Assembly (NCBI GenBank): GCA_900112325.1
Contig: FOLJ01000003.1
Location: 310,001-374,000 of the forward strand
From: Micromonospora sediminimaris
GTDB taxonomy: Bacteria; Actinomycetota; Actinomycetes; Mycobacteriales; Micromonosporaceae
DNA length: 64,000 bases
Direction: 5' to 3'
The notes below the pieces were generated by a model, which was given only the letters and a program-made list of their open reading frames with translations, was not told the DNA's origin and did no database searches. Of this stretch, positions 10,617 to 16,839 are shown piece after piece. The position numbers and the translations under genes were made by a program. The first letter of the stretch is position 1, and each line of letters begins with the position of its first letter.

Positions 10617-12167
10617 ATGAGAATCCGGGCCCTCGCCGCCGGTTTTGCCGCCCTCGCCGCCGGGACGATCCCCGCGACTCCCGGTGTTGCGGCGATCACC
10701 GTCGGTTCCGGACCGTTGACCTCATCCGCTCCGCCGGCCGCCGCCGTTACGCCGCCACCCGCTCCGGGGCCCGCCGCCCCGAAGGCAGTGCCCTGCCCGA
10801 AGGCGGTCGCGCCGAAGGTGGTCCGGTCACCGAAGCCGACGCCGCCGCCGCCCGTTCCGGAACACCGGGTGGTCGGCGGAGATGCGCTCGCCACCCCCGG
10901 ATTGATCGTGCCGCCCGGCGTGGCGACGCCGCCCAAGGTGACGGCGACCTCGTGGCTGGTGGCCGATCTGGACACCGGTGAGGTGCTGGGTGGCTGCGGT
11001 CCTCACGAGTACGCGACCCCGGCCAGCGTGCAGAAACTGCTGCTGGCCGCGACCATGCTGCCGAGACTTGATCCGGCCCAGGTTGTCACTGTCACCAAGG
11101 AGGATCTGGACATCGCCCCCGGCAGTTCGGCCGTCGGACTGCTGCCGGGCGGCCGGTACCGGGTGGAGACGCTCTGGCTGGGGTTGCTGCTGCAATCCGG
11201 CAACGAGGCGGCGAACGCGCTGGCCCGCCTCGGCGGTGGCGCCGACGGCGTGGCCGGTGGAGTACGGGCGATGAACGAGCAGGCCCGAAAGCTCGGCGCA
11301 TGGCAGACCCGCGCGGTGACCCCGTCCGGGCTGGACGCCCCCGGCCAGTTCACCAGCGCGTACGACCTGGCTCTGATCGCCCGGGTCTGCTTCGCCGATC
11401 CGGCCTTCCGGCGGTACGTGCTCACGGAGCGCACCCGCATTCCGGCTCAGAAGGCCCTGCGAGGCAAGGGCTTCGAGATCCAGAACGAGAACCAACTGGT
11501 GTACCGCTACCCCGGTGCGCTCGGTGGCAAGACCGGCTTCACCGACTACGCCCGGCACACCTACGTGGGTGCGGCCGAGCGGAACGGTCGCCGGCTGGTC
11601 GTGACGCTGCTCGGTGCCGAGCCGCGACCGCAACGTGGCTGGGAGCAGGGTGCCGCGTTGCTCGACTGGGGCTTCACGCTGCCCCGGCCGGCCAGCGTCG
11701 GCCGGCTGGTGGAGCCGGGGGAGTTGGACGCTGAACCGTCATCGGCGTCGCCCCCGCCGGCCGGGAGCGCTCAGCCGGCGGGCACCGCTCAGCCGGCGGG
11801 CACCGCTCAGCCGGCGGGCACCGCCTCGTCGGTCGACGCCGGGCCGGGCGCCGGAATGCTCGTGGCGCTGGCCGTCGGAGCGCTCGCGATAACCCTGGCA
11901 GTCGCCGCCCGACGATCCCCAACCACCCCCGCCCTCACGCCCTCCGCCCTCACGCCCTCCGCCCCCACGCCCTCCGCCCTCACGCCCTCCGCCCTCACGC
12001 CCTCCGCCCCCACGCCCTCCGCCCCCACGCCCTCCGACCCCACCACCTCAGCCGCGCGACGTTCCCCGACCAGCCCCGCTCCTGCCCCCACCGCCTCAGT
12101 CGCCCCTGCCTCCTCCGCCTCAGCCACCCCTGACCCCACCCCTGCCGCGACCTCCCGCCGTCCCTGA
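10617..12167 (+). CDS. D-alanyl-D-alanine carboxypeptidase (S11), paralogue 1
   Basis: 516 residues. N-terminal signal peptide, Pro-rich linker, then a DD-carboxypeptidase domain with the three serine-PBP motifs: SVQK (S137, K140), SGN (194-196) and KTG (305-307). It trims the terminal D-Ala of peptidoglycan stem peptides outside the membrane. A transmembrane helix (AGMLVALAVGALAITLAVAA) follows, making a C-terminal anchor. Unusually, a further ~90 residues of Pro/Thr/Ser/Ala repeats lie beyond the anchor. ATG 10617 is chosen because a TAGTCT box sits 8 bases upstream. A second copy of the gene follows. Confidence 0.92.
   Translation: MRIRALAAGFAALAAGTIPATPGVAAITVGSGPLTSSAPPAAAVTPPPAPGPAAPKAVPCPKAVAPKVVRSPKPTPPPPVPEHRVVGGDALATPGLIVPPGVATPPKVTATSWLVADLDTGEVLGGCGPHEYATPASVQKLLLAATMLPRLDPAQVVTVTKEDLDIAPGSSAVGLLPGGRYRVETLWLGLLLQSGNEAANALARLGGGADGVAGGVRAMNEQARKLGAWQTRAVTPSGLDAPGQFTSAYDLALIARVCFADPAFRRYVLTERTRIPAQKALRGKGFEIQNENQLVYRYPGALGGKTGFTDYARHTYVGAAERNGRRLVVTLLGAEPRPQRGWEQGAALLDWGFTLPRPASVGRLVEPGELDAEPSSASPPPAGSAQPAGTAQPAGTAQPAGTASSVDAGPGAGMLVALAVGALAITLAVAARRSPTTPALTPSALTPSAPTPSALTPSALTPSAPTPSAPTPSDPTTSAARRSPTSPAPAPTASVAPASSASATPDPTPAATSRRP
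11769..11822 (+). repeat. 18-bp tandem repeat, three perfect copies
   Basis: Three identical 18-bp units encoding AQPAGT repeats in the linker before the membrane anchor of carboxypeptidase 1. Perfect identity indicates recent expansion by slippage or recombination. Confidence 0.85.
11937..12041 (+). repeat. 15-bp tandem repeat, seven near-identical copies
   Basis: Seven 15-bp units encode TPSAL/TPSAP/TPSDP repeats in the tail after the transmembrane helix of carboxypeptidase 1. Only a few base changes separate the copies, so length variation among strains is likely. Confidence 0.85.
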
Positions 12168-12184
12168 CCCGCCCAACCCGCCGT

Positions 12185-12234
12185 GGACCTTGGTGCGAAA
12201 TCGCCCCTATCGGGGCCGTCCGAGTCCAAGATCC
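12185..12234. repeat. Intergenic imperfect palindrome (E3)
   Basis: Nine-base ends (12185-12193 and 12226-12234) are complementary with one mismatch and enclose a short CCCC/GGGG hairpin. It lies between the two carboxypeptidase genes and belongs by form to the hairpin family in this window. Confidence 0.5.
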
Positions 12235-12340
12235 GGGCAGGTTGGGTGGTGGGTGGGGGACGGGGGGAGATGGAGTGGGGGGAGAGGGGGTGGGGGGATT
12301 TGGGGGACTGGTTGGAAATCACCCGATAGTGTCGCTAATT

Positions 12341-13579
12341 GTGAGAGCTTCCGCGCTTACGGTGGCGGTGACTGCCGCGCTCCTGGCGACGCCGCTGGTG
12401 CCCGTCGTCGACGCCCACGCGGCAGCGCCGGTTCCGTGTCCGCGCTCGGCGCCGCCCGCTCCCGGTCCCACACCACCTGTGACGCCCTCCCCGGACCCGG
12501 TGCAGCGGGCCGTCGGCGGCCCTCGGCTGGCCACGTCCGGTCTGGTGGTGCCGCCCGGCGTACCGAAACCGCCGAAGGTGGCCGCCACCTCGTGGCTGGT
12601 GGCCGATCTGGACACCGGTGAGGTGCTGGGTGGCTGCGGTCCTCACGAGTACGCGACCCCGGCCAGCGTGCAGAAACTGCTGCTGGCCGCGACCATGCTG
12701 CCGAGACTTGATCCGGCCGACGTCGTCACCATCACCGCAGGTGATCTTGACATTGAACCGGGGAGTTCCGCGGTGGGGCTGGTGGCGGGCGGTCGGTACC
12801 GAGTAGAGACCCTCTGGCTGGGGTTGCTGCTGCGTTCGGGAAACGAGGTGGCGAACGCGTTGGCCCGCCTCGGCGGTGGTGCCGACGGCATGGCCGGCGG
12901 GCTGCGGGCGATGAACGAGCAGGCGAGACTGCTCGGCGCGTACCAGACCCACGCGGCGACCCCCTCCGGACTGGACGGTCCCGGACAGTTCACAAGCGCG
13001 TACGACCTGGCTCTGATCACCCGGGCCTGTTTCGCCGACGCACGTTTCCGGCGCTACGTGGCCACTCGCGAGGCTAGCGTCCCGGCCCAGCCGAGACAGC
13101 GCGCCAAGGGATTCACCATCGACAACGACAACCAGTTGCTCTACCACTATCCCGGCGCGTTGGGCGGCAAGACCGGCTACACGGACCTGGCCCGACACAC
13201 CTACGTCGGGATGGCCGAGCGGGGCGGACGTCGGCTCGTGGTGACGTTGCTGGGTGCGGACGTGATCGACAAGCGGGGCTGGCAACAGGGTGCGGCCCTG
13301 CTCGACTGGGGATTCGAGTTGCCTCCGGCGGCCTCGGTGGGAGTGCTGGTGAGCCCGGGTGCGGCCACCGCCTCGGCCCCACCTGCCGCCGTACCCCCAC
13401 AGGCGTTGCCCGGCGGCGCGTCCGGGGCCGAGACATCGCGCTCGGCGATCCTGGCCGGTCGCCTGCGGTCGGTTTCCCTGATCGGCCTCGCCGTCGGGGT
13501 GACGCTGCTCGCGGGCGGTCTGGTCGGCCGCCGTCGCTGCCGGCACCGTACCGCCGGGACGCGTGCCGGTCGGCGTTGA
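12341..13579 (+). CDS. D-alanyl-D-alanine carboxypeptidase (S11), paralogue 2
   Basis: 412 residues from GTG 12341. Signal peptide, short Pro-rich linker, then the same catalytic domain as its neighbour: SVQK (S109, K112), SGN and KTG (K277). A C-terminal transmembrane helix (SLIGLAVGVTLLAGGLVG) ends in an Arg-rich tail; the long repeat tail of paralogue 1 is missing. TAGTGT lies 8 bases before this GTG, mirroring the TAGTCT-N8-ATG of paralogue 1, which decides the start over a GTG at 12329. 132 bp around the active serine are identical to paralogue 1, while the flanks diverge. Confidence 0.92.
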   Translation: MRASALTVAVTAALLATPLVPVVDAHAAAPVPCPRSAPPAPGPTPPVTPSPDPVQRAVGGPRLATSGLVVPPGVPKPPKVAATSWLVADLDTGEVLGGCGPHEYATPASVQKLLLAATMLPRLDPADVVTITAGDLDIEPGSSAVGLVAGGRYRVETLWLGLLLRSGNEVANALARLGGGADGMAGGLRAMNEQARLLGAYQTHAATPSGLDGPGQFTSAYDLALITRACFADARFRRYVATREASVPAQPRQRAKGFTIDNDNQLLYHYPGALGGKTGYTDLARHTYVGMAERGGRRLVVTLLGADVIDKRGWQQGAALLDWGFELPPAASVGVLVSPGAATASAPPAAVPPQALPGGASGAETSRSAILAGRLRSVSLIGLAVGVTLLAGGLVGRRRCRHRTAGTRAGRR

Positions 13580-13583
13580 GGTG

Positions 13584-14462
13584 ATGCGGCGACGGCACTG
13601 GCCGAGGGGCGACCCGGCGCGGACGGCGGGCACGCCGCCGCGCTCGGCATCGTCGCGCTCCCTCGCCCGGCTGAGCCTGACGGTGACGGCGGCGTTGGCG
13701 GTCATGGCTGTCGGCTGCGGACGGGACGACGAGCCGGAGCCGGCACCGCCACCACCTTCGCCGTCGGTGTCGCCGGGCTTCGTGGTGCTGTCCGATGTCG
13801 ACCGTCGCATCCTCACTGACATCCGGTACGCCACGGCGTACAACTTCATCGGCCGCCGCGTCGACGGCTACCAGGAACCCCTGTGCCTGCTCACCAGACG
13901 CGCCGCCGAGGCGCTGCGCCGGGTGCAGGAGGCGGCGCTCGCCGTCGGCCGCAGCCTCAAGGTGTACGACTGTTACCGCCCGCAGCGGGCCACCGAGGAC
14001 TTCCTGAACTGGGCCGGCCAACCGGGGCAGGACGCCATGAAGGCCGAGTTCTACCCTCGGGTGGCCAAAGCGGAGCTGGTCGACCGCGGCTATCTCGGCG
14101 CACCCAGCGCACACAGCCGGGGCAGCACCGTCGACCTCACCCTGGTCGACGTGCCGCCGCCCGAGCAGGCCCGCTTCGAACCTGGTCAACCGCTGCTGGC
14201 CTGCACCGCCCCACGTGCGCAGCGCTTCCCCGACAACAGCGTCGACATGGGTACCGGCTTCGACTGTTTCGACCCGCTGTCGCACACCGACTCGGACCGC
14301 GTCGGACCCGTCGCCGGTGAGAACCGACGGCAACTGCGGCAGTTGATGGCCGACGGTGGTTTCGTCGGCTACGACCGGGAGTGGTGGCACTTCCGCTACC
14401 GCGACGAACCCTGGCCCGACACCTACTTCGACCTGCCGGTGACCCGTTCCTCGGCCGGCTGA
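13584..14462 (+). CDS. D-Ala-D-Ala dipeptidase (VanX/M15D family), probable lipoprotein
   Basis: 292 residues. A hydrophobic segment ending MAVGC suggests a lipoprotein, with an atypical Ala at the -3 position. The M15D zinc and catalytic motifs are intact: SAHSRGSTVD (175-184; ligands H177, D184) and EWWH (266-269; E266, H269). The family hydrolyses D-Ala-D-Ala or related dipeptides. A lipoprotein form would act outside the membrane, on released wall dipeptides, unlike cytoplasmic VanX of vancomycin resistance. It follows the carboxypeptidase pair by 4 bp, so the three genes may form one wall-trimming unit. No VanH, VanA or VanRS genes are near. Confidence 0.9.
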   Translation: MRRRHWPRGDPARTAGTPPRSASSRSLARLSLTVTAALAVMAVGCGRDDEPEPAPPPPSPSVSPGFVVLSDVDRRILTDIRYATAYNFIGRRVDGYQEPLCLLTRRAAEALRRVQEAALAVGRSLKVYDCYRPQRATEDFLNWAGQPGQDAMKAEFYPRVAKAELVDRGYLGAPSAHSRGSTVDLTLVDVPPPEQARFEPGQPLLACTAPRAQRFPDNSVDMGTGFDCFDPLSHTDSDRVGPVAGENRRQLRQLMADGGFVGYDREWWHFRYRDEPWPDTYFDLPVTRSSAG

Positions 14463-14665
14463 CGCCCGCAAGGTTGCCGCAAGCGACAGAACGCAGTGTC
14501 TCTCATATGGACGGTGCTTGGTGGGTGAGAGGGCGGGACGGTGGCCGGCACCACTGTGGGGCTCGGTGAGGTGTGGGTTGCGCTCATGTCGGCGGTGACG
14601 CAGGTCACGCTAGCGTCGCCGTACGCCGACACCACCGCCGGCGCTCACCGGACCCCAGGAGCGTC

Positions 14666-15697
14666 ATGATCAGACCTGTCTCGCGGCTGCTCGCCGCCGC
14701 CGTCGCGGCTCTGCTGCTCACCCCGGTGGCACCCGCCCAAGCCGCCGACACCCCGCACACCAAGAGTCCCGTGTCCGGAAGCCTGTCGACCTACCGCATC
14801 TCGGGTGTGTACGTCGCCGGCGTCTCCTCCGGCGCCTACCTGGCGGGCCAACTCCAGGTGGCCTACTCGAAGCGGATCAGGGGAGCGGCGCTGTTCGCCG
14901 CCGGCCCCTACTACTGCGCGCAGAACAACGTCGCGCAGGCGCTGTACGGCTGCGGCGACAACATCTACCCGACGTACCTGAGCGCGTTGCAGTCGTACAC
15001 CCGGACCTGGGCCGGGTACGGCTGGGTCGACCCGGTCAGCGGGCTGTCCGGCGAGCCGGTCTACGTCTTCCACGGTGGATCCGACGGCACCGTGAAGCGG
15101 TCGGTGAGTGACGACCTGGTCCGCTATCAGCAGCACTTCGGCGCCAGCGTCCAGTACGACAGCGGCACGGCCGCCGGCCATGGCTGGGTAACGCCCTACG
15201 GCACGGTGGGCTGCACGGCCACGGCCGCGCCGTACCTCAACGACTGCGGCACCGACCCGCAGCACACCTTCCTGCGCAAACTCTTCGGCTCGGTGCAGCC
15301 GCCGAACACCGGGCCGCTCGGTGGCACGCTGGTGCGGTTCAGCCAGAACGGCTTCGCGCCGGGTGGTTGGGCCAACGGCCTGAGCATGGACGCCAACGGT
15401 TTCGCCTACGTCCCGTCGTCCTGCGCCTCGGGAGCGAGTTGCCGGCTGCTGGTGGCGCTGCACGGCTGCCTCCAGGGCCACAGCCGGGTCGGCACCGCCT
15501 TCGTGGACCGGGCCAACCTTAACCAGTACGCCGACACCAACGCCACGATCGTGTTGTACCCGCAGGCCATCACCGTGCCCAGTAACCCGAACGGATGCTG
15601 GGACTGGTGGGGCTACCTCGGCGCCACCAACTACCCGATCAAGGGTGGTGCCCAGGTGGAGACGGTGATGAACATGGTGCGCCGGCTGGGCGGCTGA
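14666..15697 (+). CDS. Secreted PHB depolymerase-like esterase
   Basis: 343 residues. A clear signal peptide (MIRPVSRLLAAAVAALLLTP...AQA) is followed by an alpha/beta-hydrolase core with the lipase box GVSSG (S55 nucleophile) close to the mature N-terminus. An HGSDGTV segment and an AGHGW segment probably hold the Asp and His. The product resembles poly(3-hydroxybutyrate) depolymerase/feruloyl-esterase family proteins. The second half (LLVALHGCLQG; CWDWWGYLG) also fits that family. It would cleave polyester or aryl ester bonds outside the cell; the exact substrate cannot be told. CAGGAG lies 6 bases before ATG 14666. Confidence 0.87.
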   Translation: MIRPVSRLLAAAVAALLLTPVAPAQAADTPHTKSPVSGSLSTYRISGVYVAGVSSGAYLAGQLQVAYSKRIRGAALFAAGPYYCAQNNVAQALYGCGDNIYPTYLSALQSYTRTWAGYGWVDPVSGLSGEPVYVFHGGSDGTVKRSVSDDLVRYQQHFGASVQYDSGTAAGHGWVTPYGTVGCTATAAPYLNDCGTDPQHTFLRKLFGSVQPPNTGPLGGTLVRFSQNGFAPGGWANGLSMDANGFAYVPSSCASGASCRLLVALHGCLQGHSRVGTAFVDRANLNQYADTNATIVLYPQAITVPSNPNGCWDWWGYLGATNYPIKGGAQVETVMNMVRRLGG

Positions 15698-15730
15698 GCG
15701 CGGCCTCCGTCGCCCCGTAGGCTGTCGCCC

Positions 15731-15817
15731 ATGATTGCCGTACGTCAGCGCGCCGCCGACGCACGGTGGGTGGCCACACCGGCCCCGGTGTCCGCACCGG
15801 GGCCGGTCGCACGATGA
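15731..15817 (+). CDS. Putative 28-residue upstream ORF coupled to ion channel
   Basis: ATG 15731 opens a 28-codon frame whose TGA (15815-15817) overlaps the ATG of the channel gene in an ATGA. A TAGGCT hexamer (15719-15724) lies 6 bases before the ATG, as in leaderless promoters. A perfect 13-bp inverted repeat with a 4-base loop (15778-15790 / 15795-15807) lies inside the frame, just before the channel start. The peptide itself shows no domain. It could regulate channel translation by coupling. Confidence 0.45.
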   Translation: MIAVRQRAADARWVATPAPVSAPGPVAR

Positions 15818-16734
15818 GTGGTGCGCCTGTGCCGGCTCCGCGAGGCGGACGGGCGCGTACCACCAGGTTGTTCGGGTGCTGCGCCCGGCTCGCCGCGTCC
15901 CGCTCGTTCGAGATCGCCATCGTCGTGGTGATCCTCGCCAACGGGATCGTGCTCGGCCTGGAGACGTACCCCGATCTGGGGCCGGCGGGCACCGCGTTGC
16001 GTGCGTTGGAATGGGGCTTCCGGACGGTCTTCGTCGCCGAGATCACCATCCGGATCCTGGCGTACGGTCGCCGTCCGCAGGACTTCTTCCGGCACGGCTG
16101 GAACGTCTTCGACTTATTGGTGATCGCCGCGATCTTCATCCCCGGCCTGCACGGCGACTCGGCGCTGCTGCGGGTGGTCCGGGTGCTGCGGATCGTCCGG
16201 CTGGTGCGGTTCTCGCCCGGGCTGCGCACGATCGTCGCCGCGCTGTGGCGCAGCCTGCCCGGCATCGGCGGCTTCTTCGCCCTGGCCGTGGTGACGCTCT
16301 ACGTGTACGGCATGGCCGGCTGGTTGATTTTCGGCGAGGTCTATCCGGAGCAGTACGGAGACATCGGCCGCTCCCTGCTGACGCTGTTCGTGCTGCTGTC
16401 GTTGGAGACGCTGCCGGATCTCATCGAGCAGGGGATGGAGTTCTCGCCCTGGACGGTGCTCTACTACGGCAGCTACGTGGTGATCACTGTCAATTTGTTG
16501 CTCAACATCCTGATCGCGGTCTTCGTCAACTCGATGGAGGAGGCGCGCCGGCTGGAGATGACCGAAGGGTTGGGCCCCGGCTACGACTCCGACGGTGACG
16601 GCGTCCCCGACGAGGTGGACCGGATCGCGATCAGTCAACGTCTCGACGACCTGCGTACGCTCATCGTCGAGCTCGAACGGGAGCTGCGCATCGACCGCGA
16701 CGACGGCCGCCTCCGCCGGGTAGGCAAGGAGTGA
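15814..16734 (+). CDS. Voltage-gated-type ion channel (bacterial Nav/Cav-like)
   Basis: 306 residues forming one six-helix channel unit. S4 carries regularly spaced arginines (LLRVVRVLRIVRLVRF), and the pore loop reads LLSLETLPDL, where Glu aligns with the selectivity glutamate of NavAb-type filters (TLESW). S6 is VVITVNLLLNILIAVFVNSM, and the C-terminal coiled region is charged. Such tetrameric channels conduct Na+ or Ca2+ into the cell. The filter lacks the Trp of NavAb, so ion preference is open. There is no ribosome site before ATG 15814; the overlapping 28-codon frame may supply ribosomes. The mrp Na+/H+ antiporter operon follows, consistent with sodium handling. Confidence 0.88.
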   Translation: MSGAPVPAPRGGRARTTRLFGCCARLAASRSFEIAIVVVILANGIVLGLETYPDLGPAGTALRALEWGFRTVFVAEITIRILAYGRRPQDFFRHGWNVFDLLVIAAIFIPGLHGDSALLRVVRVLRIVRLVRFSPGLRTIVAALWRSLPGIGGFFALAVVTLYVYGMAGWLIFGEVYPEQYGDIGRSLLTLFVLLSLETLPDLIEQGMEFSPWTVLYYGSYVVITVNLLLNILIAVFVNSMEEARRLEMTEGLGPGYDSDGDGVPDEVDRIAISQRLDDLRTLIVELERELRIDRDDGRLRRVGKE

Positions 16735-16839
16735 CCACCTGCCGTCGCGTCCGTCTTTGATCAGAATCACGACGGGTGCGGATAACGGGCGTCACCGGAT
16801 AGGGTCGTTACACCGTCTGATGATCTCTGGGGAGGCTGC

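Noticed and set aside
13584..14462. VanX-like gene as part of a vancomycin-resistance operon
   Set aside because: No vanH, vanA-type ligase or vanRS genes are adjacent, and the N-terminus suggests an exported lipoprotein rather than cytoplasmic VanX.
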